Source of the DNA: Dendrocalamus latiflorus
Taxonomy: Eukaryota; Streptophyta; Magnoliopsida; Poales; Poaceae
Direction of reading: 5' to 3'
Assembly: GCA_017311315.1 (NCBI GenBank)
Contig: CM029669.1
Span: forward strand, 10,716,390-10,780,389
Length of the DNA stretch: 64,000 bases
Of this stretch, positions 33,288-45,469 are shown piece after piece; position 1 is the stretch's first letter; each line of letters starts with the position of its first letter. Under the pieces are notes generated by a model. The model was not told the DNA's origin, made no database searches, and was given only the letters and a program-made list of their open reading frames with translations. Both the position numbers and the translations under genes were made by a program.

Positions 33288-33913
33288 AGCGCACATGCTG
33301 TATGTACGAACATGATAGAGGTGGACTGTGGCTTAGATGTTTCATTGTATAAAAAATTACATAAACTTAAGAATAGAGATCACAAGGGAAGTTTTGTAGG
33401 AGTTTTTATTTCATGAAAACTAAGCACAATTCACAAAGAAACACAAAGTCAATAATAGAACAATATTGGTCTCACTTCAGTTTTTAGTTTCTGACGGAGG
33501 TTGCGAGTGGGTCCACTCCAAGTCCTGAATCAAGCGCTGCGCTCACGAATGGAGGGCCGACTGAGGCTGGTGTAGGTATGCGGGGAGAGACGCTCCTGAC
33601 CTTGCCGACAGGTAGCGGCAGTGATTTCAATCCCTCCACCCCAAGCCTTTCCTCTTGTTCTTGCTCCTCCAGTCTGACGTCTTCGCCTCCATCCCGTCCG
33701 CCCTCGGCGCCAGCTGCGGCAGTGAGGGAGCTAGCGTTTGGGAGGTGAGGGGCGGCGTGTGCACACACTCGTGTCGGACCCTGCCAGGAGCTCCTACCTC
33801 ATTGCAGGAGACAAGAGGCCGAAGCGGGTGGAAGGGAGGTGGTTGTGTTGAGTTGGCTTGGTGCGGAGGCAATAGAGCAGTCATTGCGGTGTTATTCCCA
33901 AATTGTTGTTCAG
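33288..33913 (+). other. Region upstream of the RUS fragment
   Basis: Moderately GC-rich from about 33480 to 33890. It may include a decayed first exon and intron of the RUS gene, since an acceptor (TTGTTCAG) ends at 33913. I cannot recognise coding sequence with confidence. Confidence 0.35.
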
Positions 33914-34391
33914 CTGCTGCTCCCCGATGGGTACCCTCACAGCGTGAACAGCGACTACCTATAGTACTCGCTGTGGCGCGACATGTAGGGCGTCGCCAGC
34001 CAGGTCAGTGGGGTGCTCTCCACTCAGGTATCGTGATGCTTGCATACATTTCTGCTCAATCCTTCGGTTCCTAGGTAAAATGTGGCATTTTTATTGAGTG
34101 AATTGTGTTGTTTAGATGTTGTTGTATGCAATTGGGTTGGGGAAAGGCGCTATACCGACTGCAACTGCGCTGAATTGGGTACTGAAGGATGGGTTGGGGT
34201 ACTTGAGCAAGATATTGTTGTCGAAATTTGTCCGGCATTTCGATGTTAACCCGATGGGGTGGCGACTCTTTGCGGATCTTCTAAAGAAAATAGCTTATGG
34301 GTTGGAAATTTTGACTCCGGTGTTCCCTCACCTGTTTGTTCCTATTGGGGCAGTTGCTGGAGCTGGTCGATCGATAGCTGCTTTGATACAG
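33914..34391 (+). pseudogene. RUS family (DUF647) gene fragment, two exons
   Basis: Two exons with GT-AG borders are visible. Exon 33914-34027 encodes L-L-L-P-D-G-Y-P-H-S-V ... S-Q-V-S-G-V-L-S-T-Q with two in-frame TAG stops (33962-33964 and 33986-33988). Exon 34116-34391 is open for 92 codons: Y-A-I-G-L-G-K-G-A-I-P-T-A ... N-W-V-L-K-D-G-L-G-Y-L-S-K, then G-A-V-A-G-A-G-R-S. This is the DUF647 core of ROOT UVB SENSITIVE proteins, which act in UV-B response and early seedling development, often in plastids or membranes. The retained intron shows a DNA-level copy, not a processed one. The gene is broken off by an LTR at 35083. The RUS subtype is not determined. Confidence 0.75.
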
Positions 34392-35082
34392 GTCAGGACT
34401 TTTGGTATGGATTGTCATCATTATAGTGCCTCTTGTGATGTGCACTCCACTGGGTAATCTTGTCCATCTGATACATAGTTCCAGAAACCATACACATGGC
34501 TACCACTTCCCTACTAAGATCTGCTGCAGTGTGTTGTTTTACTCTCTTTTCATCACCTATAGCTAATATGACAAGATTTGGATCATCATAGTTGCAGATG
34601 TCATGCATTTTCACATTCATCACAACAATGAAATGAACTTGCAATATGATTTTCGTGGGGCTGTTATTTTCTACTACATCCAAATATAACATCTCCCCCA
34701 GAGACTGATAGTGATAGGTGTTTGACTGTACTCAATTGGAAGCTAGAAAATGGTTGCTGGTCATATCTTGGTTGTCCTACAGTAATTAGAATCACGAAGA
34801 TGATGCTGCACTTTGTCCACACTGGTTTTTATAATCTTTTATTAAGCTAACAGATGGACATTACGGAATTGGTTTGTTAACATGTTGCATTATGTTCGTT
34901 TCTGAGAGCTATTGTGAACTATATTGTAGGGATACCAGCTAAAGTAGATTTCAGATGACCTGATCATTGATTCATTATTTTCTAACTATTGTTTTCATCC
35001 ATTTTTGTTTATTTAGTAGGCATGGTAGGCATAATGAACAGTGATCTAGGAGAATTGGCAGGAAGACTTACTACTTCACAAT
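34392..35082 (+). other. Intron-like sequence after the RUS exon
   Basis: It begins with a good donor (GTCAGG) at 34392 and contains no recognisable exon. It runs up to the LTR start at 35083 and is probably the next RUS intron. Confidence 0.45.
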
Positions 35083-35473
35083 TGTAACATCCTGAAAAAT
35101 TTAAATCTGAAAAAGTGAAGCTTTTGAATTATTTTGCAATATGTTTTATTTGAATTTGGAGTTATGATATTTTTTTTTCTGAAATTTTGGTTGAGGTTCC
35201 AAAAAGTAAAAGGAACAAGAAGAAGCAAACGTATTTAAATAATAGAGAATTAAAATGTAAAAATAAGAATCTGAAAAGATGATCCATAAAGACATGGGAG
35301 AAATTTTGGTTAAAGTATAAAATTTCATTTCTAGAAATAATAGCCTAAATATCAATTACCCATAAGCCCAAATGCATATTCCTAAAACCAAAGAAAAAGG
35401 AAAAAGAAATTAAAAAAATAAAAAGGGAAGGAGATAAAACCAGGCCGGCCATCACCCCGGCCTAGCCTCATCT
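35083..35473 (+). repeat. Partial LTR of the TGTAACATCC family
   Basis: It starts TGTAACATCCTGAAAAATT like the LTR at 2444 and stays similar through the AT-rich start to a GC-rich GGCCGGCC segment. It stops where the Angela element begins. The rest of this LTR is not found to the right of the Angela element. Confidence 0.7.
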
Positions 35474-36814
35474 TGTTGGAAATATGCCCTAGAGGCAATC
35501 ATAGAGATGATGATATTTCGTTGTATCCATGATTTAATAAATGTTCCTTGAATATTGCCTTTGTATTGATTAACAAGTATGTGACTTGTTTGTGAAACTC
35601 TTTACTTGTATGGTTATTCTAAAGTTGTCCCTAGTCGAAGTTCATGTGTGGACACACGTGAATAATGGATTAGCACATGTATCGGTTGATGACCATGTTT
35701 CACAGGTCATAGACATGGAGATGTCAAACCAATAATGTGGACACATGTTTAGAACATGGGGTTGGACCGACCCAACATGAGACATAACAATTATACTTAT
35801 GGTTCTCTCTCTACACAATGTGTACGCCTTGTCCTTAGACCTGAGATTGTCGCATGTACTTGAGATGTGAATCGACCTACTTAGGGGCTATCAAACGCTG
35901 CTCCGTAACTGGGTAGTTATAAAGGTAGCTTTCGGGTTTGTCATGAAGCATGCTGCGAGGCATGGTCAGTCGAGATGGGATTTGCCCCTCTCTACCTGAG
36001 AGAGATATCTCTGGGCCCCTCGAGTGATCGGATCCAGAAATGCATGGCCATGCTACTTAAGGTTAAAAGTTAACCTAGTAAGGGATTCCGGATCACAGGA
36101 TCGAGAAAGAGTGGTCAGCTTGGAGCTCGACCAAATATCGTGAGGCAAAGGGATTGGCATGTACATAAAGTTGTGATGGTTCGTTCGATATGATCTTTAT
36201 GTATGTTTAGGAGTTGGCACGTCTTGCTAGAGGCCGCTACCAACTATTGACCGAGTAGGTAAACTCGTGTCATGTCTAAACATACGTGAACCCATAGGGT
36301 CACACACTTAAGGGCTGAAGCCTAATTCGGATTGGATCCGAGTTGGACTGGGTATTGAGTCCTAATGGGCCTCCATTCGCTGAAGCCCATTATAAGGACG
36401 TCTATAAAAGGAGGGCTAGGGCGCACAGGGTAGAGGGAGAATTTCGTGACCTCCTCAAACCCTGGCCGCCACCCCTCCTACGCCCTGGGCGCTCGCGCGG
36501 ATCTAGTAATCCGGCGTGCGTCGCTTCCTCCCGTACGTGTGGATACCTTTTGGCGGCGCTGCATCTGTAGCGTTTGGACGAACCGCAAGAGAGGAGTTGT
36601 ACGTTGGACGCCGCGACGAGGACGAGGAAGTAGTACGACTACTCTGCCCCGACGTGCTGCATCGACGTAGTACGACTACTCTGCCCCGACGTGCTGCATC
36701 AATTCCGCACCTGCGCGTCTAGTGGTAATTCCGTGATCTATAACTGCAGTGATCTTGGTTTACGGGCATAATTTTTATTAATTTGCGCTAGCGTAGCCTA
36801 CCCGTAGTCCTTCA
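35474..36814 (+). repeat. 5' LTR of the Angela element
   Basis: 1,341 bp. It contains a TATAAAAG box at 36403-36410 and a 37-bp tandem duplication at 36630-36703 (unit starts GTAGTACGACTACTC) that is single in the 3' LTR. Confidence 0.9.
36403..36410 (+). promoter_or_regulatory. TATA box of the Angela LTR
   Basis: TATAAAAG, also present in the 3' LTR at about 43277. It is placed as expected for the RNA polymerase II promoter of the element. Confidence 0.6.
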
Positions 36815-36815
36815 G

Positions 36816-36828
36816 TGGTATCAGAGCC
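36816..36828 (+). other. Primer binding site (tRNA-iMet)
   Basis: TGGTATCAGAGCC one base after the LTR end, complementary to the 3' end of initiator tRNA-Met. Confidence 0.9.
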
Positions 36829-36935
36829 ATTGCTGTCATGTTATAGGTTCGGGTGATTTGCATATGGCGATATGTAAGTCGTTATGATCGATGTGATCGA
36901 TTGTATAGTTCTGGTAATGGATAGATCTGGTTTTC

Positions 36936-37366
36936 GTGATCATTCTGCTAAGGTCGTGCCGCAACATACCCCTACCGGTCGGTATCACCATCGGGGTAGA
37001 CAGTGACACGTAAAACCGATTGCGGAATGCGAAGATCAATATGATTGGTCGAATCGGAACCTAGATTAATAATCGATATTCCGTGATCATGCTGCTAAGG
37101 TCGTGCCACAACATACCCCTACCGGTCGGTATCACCATCGGGGTAGACAGTGACACGTAAAACCGATTGCGGAATGCGAAGATCAATATGATTGGTCGAA
37201 TCGGAACCTAGATTAATAATCGATATTCCGTGATTGTGCTGCTAAGGTCGTGCCACAACATACCCCTACCGGTCGGTATCACCATCGGGGTAGACAGTGA
37301 CACGTAAAACCGGTTGCGGCACGCGAAGATCAATGCAAATTGGTCGAATCGGAACAATAGTCGATT
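36936..37366 (+). repeat. 147-bp tandem repeat in the Angela leader
   Basis: Nearly three head-to-tail copies, with the landmark AGGTCGTGCC at 36951, 37098 and 37245. They lie in the 1.5-kb untranslated leader between primer site and gag. Sequence from 37366 to 38379 shows no gene. Confidence 0.85.
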
Positions 37367-38379
37367 TGGGGTAAATATGATTTGCCGATCAAAATCCTAA
37401 GTAAAAATTGCATAGATTGGATCTCTGTTTTTTTGCCCCTTCGAACCCCGCGGGGGGAAACCCCCTCACCCCCTTATCCGGTAGATTGCGAATCTATGCA
37501 TAACTTGATTTTGCAGGATGTATGTGACCAGTATGGCCTAATGTGTATGTGATGCATGTTTATAATATTTTCATGACCTGCGTGTCGTGGGTTCGGCAAC
37601 ACGGCTGGAGCCATAGTGTTGTCAAAGTATTGTATTAACGGCCTGCGTGCCGACTTGTGATGATTCCTTGTATCCATGTATTTGATTACTAGCTGTTATG
37701 AGTAATAGCTTATATTAGTACTCGGAGGACACATCACTTGGAGGGATGGCACACATTAACCATGGAGATGGAGATCATCATGGTGGACAGATTCTATGGC
37801 GATGGAGATCACCATGAGAAAATGGGCCATACTGAGTCACAACTGTGTGAATGCTATTCCTGTTTGTTTTACTCCTATGCATGTTTGAATGGTAGAAGTA
37901 TAACGATCCCTCACAAAATGTTAGGTTAAACATATGCCCTCCCAACTAAACCCTGCACCATCCCATGTCTTGTAAATTGATGGTGGGTCTATAAAATTAG
38001 GGCACCATCGACTTTCCTTGACTAGATGGGTTTGTATCGGATACATACATGCATAAGGGTTGGTGAACTTAACAAGGTTATCATAAAGGTTATGGGCCTT
38101 GGGGCATAAAGGTTGGGCGCCGAGGCATAGAGATGTCACCCAACAACAAGAGTCATATAGAGATATGATTAGTAAGGTGTTACTTACCGAATTACCTTGT
38201 CTCCTAGCGGTGATGCAAAAGCTCACTAGTAGACTAGTTAATTGCGGATCTTGAATCGCTAAGAATCAATAGAGGGATATTGATTTTAGTGGGAGTACAT
38301 TCTATTAAATTTGTTTAATACAGTTTACTCTATCATGCTTCTATTTGTCTTAGTATTTTGCATTTTCTGTTGTAGATCA

Positions 38380-41300
38380 ATGGCATCTAACAACCGCGCA
38401 CACCCTTTTGCTTTGCGATCGATTCTTGAGAAAGAAAAATTAAATGGAACAAACTATTCGGACTGGGTCCGTAACCTGAGAATTGTTCTCAGGGCAGATA
38501 AAAAGGAACACGTTCTAGACACCCAAATCCCAGAAGAACCTGCTGACAATGCGACTGCTGCTGTTAAAAATGCCTACAAGAAAGCATGTGATGACTCTAT
38601 TGAGATTAGCTGTCTTATGCTTGCATGCATGGAACCTGACCTTCAAAAGCAGTTTGAGGATCAGGAAGCGTATGATATGATCATGGCGCTTAAGGACATG
38701 TTCCAGACACAGGCCAGGACTGAAAGGTTCAATGTGTCTAAGGCTTTTCTGGAATGCAAGTTAACAGAAGGTGCACCCGTAGGCCCACATGTGATCAAAA
38801 TGGTTGGTTACAGTTAGACTTTGGATAAACTTGGTTTTCCAATTAGCCAAGAGTTGGCAACTGATTTCATTTTGGCGTCTCTACCACCTAGCTATGGACA
38901 TTTCATTTCGAACTACCATATGCATGGGGTGGAAAAGGGCCTTAATGAGCTTTGTGGGATGCTCAAAACAGCAGAGAGTGACATTAAGAAGTGTGCAGGG
39001 CCTAGCCATGTGATGGCTGTGCAGAACAAGTCTAGCTTCAAGAAAAAGGGTAAGAAGCCATGGGCAAAGAATAAGGGCAAGGCTAAAGATATGATCTCAA
39101 AGCCAACGCCTAAGCCTAAAGCTGGACCTGGAGCTGAGACAGTATGCTACTATTGTAAAGAGACTGGCCACTGGAAGAGAAACTGCAAGAAGTACATGGA
39201 TTCTGAGGAATGCAAGAAGAATGCTGGAAGTAAGACTTCCACCCATGGTACACTTGTCATAAATGTTTTAGACATTTTTCTTGCTGATTCTCCTATTAAC
39301 TCTTGGGTATTTGATACCGGATCAGTTGCTCACATTTGCAACTCGATGCAGGGGCTAATAAGAAGTAGAGGAGTCGCAAGAGGTGAAGTTGATTTTCGCG
39401 TCGGAAATAAAGCAAGGGTTGCTGCGTTGACCGTTGGCACCATGCAACTTCAGCTTCCTTCAAGATTTATTATGGAATTGAATAATTGTTATTATGTTCC
39501 TAGTATGAGTCGAAACATTTTATCTCCCTCATGTTTGATGAGAGATGGTTATTCATTTGCAAGTAAAGACAATGGTTGTTTGATCTCTAAAAATGAAATG
39601 TTTGTGGCTTTTGCGCCCATTGTGAATGGGTTATTTATTTTAAATCTTGATGATGCGCCCATCTTTAACATAAATGCTAAAAGACTTCGACCTAATGATT
39701 TGAATCCCACCTATGTTTGGCATTGTCGTTTGGGTCACATAAGTGAAAAGCGCATGAAGAAGCTCCATGATGATGGTCTTCTAACTTCGTTTGATTTTGA
39801 ATCATACGAGACATGTGAAGCTTGTTTGCTTGGTAAGATGACCAAGTCACCTTTCAAAGGTTCTTTTGAGAGGGCATCAGACTTGTTGGAAATCATACAT
39901 ACTGATGTATGTGGACCAATGAGCACGACTGTTAGAGGTGGATTTCATTACTTCATAACTTTCACTGATGATTTTAGTAGATATGGCTATGTCTACTTAA
40001 TGAAGCATAAGTCTGAAACTTTTGAAAAGTTCAAAGAGTTCCAGAATGAGGTTGAAAATCAACGTGCCAAGAAAATTAAGGCTCTGCGATCTGATCGTGG
40101 TGGCGAGTATTTGAGTCATGAATTTAGCAATCATCTGAAGAGTTGCGGAATTGTTCCACAGCTAACACCGCCCGGAACGCCTCAAAGAAACGGGGTATCC
40201 GAGCGGCGTAATCGGACCTTGTTGGACATGGTTCGATCGATGCTGAGCCAGTTAGATCTACCATTATCATTTTGGGGTTACGCTCTAGAAACAGCAGCTT
40301 TCACACTTAATAGGGTACCGTCTAAATCCGTAGTTAAGACACCATATGAGATATGGACTGGGAAGAGTCACAGTTTGTCTTTTCTAAAGATTTGGGGATG
40401 TGAGGCGTTTGTCAAGCGACTACAGTCGGACAAGCTCACACCCAAGTCGGATAAATGCATTTTCGTGGGATATCCGAAGGAAACCTTTGGATATTACTTC
40501 TACAACCGACTAGAGGGCAAAGTGTTTGTCGCTCGAAGTGGTGTTTTCCTAGAGAAAGAGTTTCTCAACAGGGAGACAAGTGGAAGAACGGTGCAGCTTG
40601 AAGAGGTTCAAGATGAACCAATCGGGGAAGACTCGACGAATGATGCCCACGTGGCAGAACAAGTTGAGGAACCCATGACAAAGGAAGCACCACCACCACG
40701 AAGGTCGGAAAGGCTCCGCAATGCGCGAGATATGTTATTGTTAGACAATGATGAGCCTACGACCTATGCGGAAGCAATGATGGACCCTGACTCTGAGAAA
40801 TGGCAAAGTGCCATGAGATCCGAGATAGCATCCATGGGAGACAATCAAGTTTGGAACTTGGTTGACCCACCTGATGGTGTTAAAACCATAGAGTGCAAAT
40901 GGATCTATAAAAAGAAGATTGATATGGATGGAAACGTTCATATCCATAAAGCTCGACTTGTCGCAAAAGGTTTTCGGCAAGTTCAAGGAGTTGACTACGA
41001 TGAGACCTTCTCGCCTGTAGCGATGCTTAAATCTATACGGATCATTCTAGCTATTGCTGCATATTTCGACTATGAGATATGGCAGATGGATGTCAAAACG
41101 GCTTTCCTTAATGGAAATTTAACCGAGGACGTGTATATGATACAGCCCGAGGGTTTTGTCGATCCAATCAATGCTAGAAAAGTATGCAAACTTCAAAAAT
41201 CCATTTATGGATTGAAGCAAGCATCTCGGAGTTGGAACATTCGTTTTGATGAAGTGGTCAAAGGGTTTGGCTTCATCAAAAACGAAGAAGAATCTTGCGT

Positions 41301-42327
41301 TTACAAGAAGGCAAGTGGGAGCTCGCTCGTATTTCTAATCTTATATGTAGATGACATATTACTGATTGGAAATGATATTCCTATGCTCGAGCCCGTTAAG
41401 ACCTCACTGAAAAATAGTTTTTCAATGAAGGACTTAGGGGAAGCGGCATATATTTTGGGTATTAAGATCTATAGAGATAGATCAAAAAGGCTAATAGGAT
41501 TAAGCCAGAGTACTTACATTGACAAAGTGTTGAAACGGTTCAACATGGAGGAGGCAAAGAAAGGGTTCTTGCCCATGTCTCATGGCATAAATCTTGGCAA
41601 GACTCAGTGTCCTTCGACAACTGATGAGCGAGATCGCATGAGTAAGATTCCATATGCTTCGGCCATTGGATCTATCATGTATGCTATGATATGTACTCGC
41701 CCAGATGTTTCCTATGCTCTAAGTGTTACGAGCAGATACCAGGCTGATCCCGGTGAGAATCACTGGACAGCGGTTAAAAACATCCTCAAGTATTTGAAAA
41801 GAACTAAGGATGTGTTCCTAGTCTACGGAGGTGAGGAAGAGCTCGTTGTAAATGGTTACACCGATGCAAGCTTCCAAACCGACAAAGACGATTACAAATC
41901 GCAATCGGGTTTTGTGTTCATTTTGAACGGTGGTGCGGTCAGTTGGAAGAGTTCCAAGCAGGAGACTGTTGCTGACTCTACAACGGAGGCCGAGTACATT
42001 GCAGCTTCTGAAGCAACAAAGGAAGGTGTTTGGATAAGGAAGTTCATATCTGAACTAGGTGTGGTTCCTAGTGCGTGCAGTCCTCTGGATCTTTACTGTG
42101 ATAACAGTGGGGCCATTGCGCAAGCCAAGGAGCCAAGGAATCACCAAAAGAACAAACACATACTGCGGCGGTTTCATCTCATTCGAGAGATCCTCAATCG
42201 AGGAGATTTAAAGATATGCAAAATACATACGGATTTGAATATTTCAGATCCTTTGACGAAGCCTCTCCCACAGCCTAAGCATGAGGCGCACACAAGAGCT
42301 ATGGGTATTAGATATCTTCTAGATTGA
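38380..42327 (+). pseudogene. gag-pol: Angela Gag-Pol polyprotein with one in-frame stop
   Basis: From ATG 38380 the frame spans 1,315 codons with a single TAG at 38815-38817. Gag begins M-A-S-N-N-R-A-H, and a knuckle C-Y-Y-C-K-E-T-G-H starts at residue 256. The protease D-T-G is at about 312. Pre-integrase H-C-R-L-G-H and integrase follow, with catalytic Asp in H-T-D-V-C-G-P (about 508), S-D-R-G-G-E-Y (about 573) and Glu in N-G-V-S-E-R-R (about 608). RT has Y-V-D-D at 989-992. RNase H has Y-T-D-A-S-F (about 1161) and T-E-A-E-Y (about 1202). Gag-IN-RT-RNase H order defines Copia. An upstream in-frame ATG at 38311 exists, but the conserved Gag start is at 38380. The stop within gag separates the first 145 codons from all later domains. 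All other motifs look intact. Confidence 0.92.
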
Positions 42328-42347
42328 CTCTAGTGCAAGTGGGAGAC

Positions 42348-43651
42348 TGTTGGAAATATGCCCTAGAGGCAATCATAGAGATGATGATATTTCGTTGTAT
42401 CCATGATTTAATAAATGTTCCTTGAATATTGCCTTTGTATTGATTAACAAGTATGTGACTTGTTTGTGAAACTCTTTACTTGTATGGTTATTCTAAAGTT
42501 GTCCCTAGTCGAAGTTCATGTGTGGACACACGTGAATAATGGATTAGCACATGTATCGGTTGATGACCATGTTTCACAGGTCATAGACATGGAGATGTCA
42601 AACCAATAATGTGGACACATGTTTAGAACATGGGGTTGGACCGACCCAACATGAGACATAACAATTATACTTATGGTTCTCTCTCTACACAATGTGTACG
42701 CCTTGTCCTTAGACCTGAGATTGTCGCATGTACTTGAGATGTGAATCGACCTACTTAGGGGCTATCAAACGCTGCTCCGTAACTGGGTAGTTATAAAGGT
42801 AGCTTTCGGGTTTGTCATGAAGCATGCTGCGAGGCATGGTCAGTCGAGATGGGATTTGCCCCTCTCTACCTGAGAGAGATATCTCTGGGCCCCTCGAGTG
42901 ATCGGATCCAGAAATGCATGGCCATGCTACTTAAGGTTAAGAGTTAACCTAGTAAGGGATTCCGGATCACAGGATCGAGAAAGAGTGGTCAGCTTGGAGC
43001 TCGACCAAATATCGTGAGGCAAAGGGATTGGCATGTACATAAAGTTGTGATGGTTCGTTCGATATGATCTTTATGTATGTTTAGGAGTTGGCACGTCTTG
43101 CTAGAGGCCGCTACCAACTATTGACCGAGTAGGTAAACTCGTGTCATGTCTAAACATACGTGAACCCATAGGGTCACACACTTAAGGGCTGAAGCCTAAT
43201 TCGGATTGGATCCGGGTTGGACTGGGTATTGAGTCCTAATGGGCCTCCATTCGCTGAAGCCCATTATAAGGACGTCTATAAAAGGAGGGCTAGGGCGCAC
43301 AGGGTAGAGGGAGAATTTCGTGACCTCCTCAAACCCTGGCCGCCACCCCTCCTACGCCCTGGGCACTCGCGCGGATCTAGTAATCCGGCGTGCGTCGCTT
43401 CCTCCCGTACGTGTGGATACCTTTTGGCGGCGCTGCATCTGTAGCGTTTGGACGAACCGCAAGAGAGGAGTTGTACGTTGGACGCCGCGACGAGGACGAG
43501 GAAGTAGTACGACTACTCTGCCCCGACGTGCTGCATCAATTCCGCACCTGCGCGTCTAGTGGTAATTCCGTGATCTATAACTGCAGTGATCTTGGTTTAC
43601 GAGCATAATTTTTATTAATTTGCGCTAGCGTAGCCTACCCGTATCCCTACA
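42348..43651 (+). repeat. 3' LTR of the Angela element
   Basis: 1,304 bp, nearly identical to 35474-36814 but without the 37-bp duplication. It ends CCCTACA, whereas the 5' LTR ends CCTTCA. Confidence 0.88.
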
Positions 43652-44420
43652 GAGAGTTCATACATCAACCATAAATTTGGAAACAATAACATAGTTTTGA
43701 CCAAACTAGACCTATCAGACCATAGTATAAGTTCACCAAATAGCACAAGTAAGAAACAGTACAAGTCCTTCTTCATCTGGTTCAGCCACAATAGCTTCCA
43801 TAGCAGCCTAGCATCATATACAATTAAATTAGTCTTTCATATTGTACTATGGGGGCAGTTTCCAATATATTCATGTCAAAGAGGCAAAAAAAGAGAAATC
43901 AAATACTTACGATAGCATTCTTCACAGGTTCACTAAAACCAATTTTCTTGCTGCAATGTGTGTCCTTGAAGAGATCAATTGCAGTGGGTTCTGTATCCTT
44001 ATATTTTTATTTCTTCTGAAACATGTGAAATCAGTTTTAAAGTGTTAGCTTGAAACATATATGATGAGTAATCATGTTAGATGTCAGTTACTGTGCATAT
44101 AGACTCAAATGATTAAAATAAGATCATGGAGCTACCAGTAATGCAATGTAGTCTGTAATGGAAAACATAAGCATGGGCAATGAAGTAGTATCAAATAACA
44201 GAACAACCTCGACATATATATGCAAGCACATTTAATAGTTTTAAACATGTATTGTTAATTATTGTGATTCGGAGGAGACAACAACAAACATTATATGTAA
44301 TTTATGATAGATCAGTGTAGCACTACTGGACAAAAATTATTAGGTTGCTACAAGGCTGAGTAGAAACCAATATGCATACGTCAAGACTAAGCAATTTTGT
44401 TGCATTGCTGGTGTTCTTAC

Positions 44421-44513
44421 CGCGACATAAGCATGTGCAAGGTAATAACGAGAACCCGTCCGCTGCTGGAACTGGACTTTCTCACGGTTTAGTTGGTTTT
44501 TGATGCATTTGTC
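44421..44513 (-). pseudogene. Exon resembling En/Spm (Ptta, PF03004) transposase
   Basis: On the minus strand this 31-codon segment is bordered by AG (44514-44515) and GT (donor GTAAG ending the exon at 44421). It encodes K-N-Q-L-N-R-E-K-V-Q-F-Q-Q-R-T-G-S-R-Y-Y-L-A-H. The N-R-x-K ... G-S-R-x-Y pattern resembles the C-terminal part of plant Ptta/En/Spm proteins. It is short, so the call rests on a small motif plus the CACTA terminus nearby. Confidence 0.45.
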
Positions 44514-45469
44514 CTGAAGATCGCATAATTGTATAAGAGAAGAGTAATACAAACAGTATACTAAAAAAAAGAATACAAAATGATGAGATTGATTTTTGAC
44601 AGGTGCTTCCAAAGAAATCTGGAACAATTAATGAGAGACATAAAAGACAGACTATGCTATACCACACAAACAATGGCATTTAACAAACAATGAGAATAAC
44701 AGATAACCACACAAACTAAGAACATAACACAAGAACTATTAAATTTGAACGACACAAACTAACATATTAAAAGATAACACTAACGTCGTACGACCGAACG
44801 AACTACATGACGAGAGACTAAAAGAACAACACTAACGACTACACGAACGAACGACACGACTACCGACCGACGACCTAACTAGCTACCGACCGTGAGATAG
44901 AAAGAGGGAGTCGAGAAGCACTGAGGAAGACTAGAAGCAAGGAGGGAGTCGAGAGAGAAAGAGGGGGAAGATGGTCGACGGCTAACTAGACAACGATGGC
45001 GGGAACGACAACACAACAAACTACGACAGCACAAGGGAGAGTCGAGACAGCACAAGGAGAAGGGACGGTTACCGACTAGCTAGACTGCGCAACACAAACA
45101 CACACAGACAACTACTACTGACAATGGAAACTCGCACTACTAACCTAATGCCAACAAAGACAAATTAACACAGAGCATAACTCACATGAACAGAACCTAT
45201 ATCCATATCCAACAGAATCACAATGATCAATACTAAATTTGCTAAACAACTTCCAACAGCAATAACAGAATATATAAACAACTCAAAACATTGCACTGCT
45301 CACATTTCACAATCACAGATCAGAAGTTGACATTCACAGTGCATTCCAGATCAAACATCTCAAATTCAAAGTGCACAATTAACAATTAATTGATAACAGT
45401 AATAATGAGCAGCAAAAAGATAAAGGGAGAAGAATTTGAGATGAACCGAAGAGTAGAGCAGAGAGGAAG

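Larger units (their letters stand above)
35474..43651 (+). mobile_element. Angela/BARE-type Copia retrotransposon, nearly intact
   Basis: The element is 8,178 bp with LTRs 35474-36814 and 42348-43651 that start TGTTGGAAATATGCCCTAG, the classic Angela/BARE start. A tRNA-iMet primer site follows the 5' LTR. A purine tract (AAGTGGGAGAC) ends at 42347. The LTRs differ by few substitutions apart from a 37-bp duplication in the 5' LTR and a divergent last ~11 bases, so the insertion is recent. The polyprotein frame has one stop. The 5-bp flanks (CATCT and GAGAG) do not match. Confidence 0.9.

Noticed and set aside
36816..36828. tRNA-like TGGTATCAGAGCC sequences (also 53397 and 60867) as tRNA genes
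   Set aside because: They are short primer binding sites next to LTR ends with no cloverleaf around them.
44321..44340. CACTACTGGACAAAAATTAT as left end of the CACTA element
   Set aside because: Only the first bases match the right terminus, flanking triplets (TAG and GCT) differ, and the subterminal TGAC motifs are absent.
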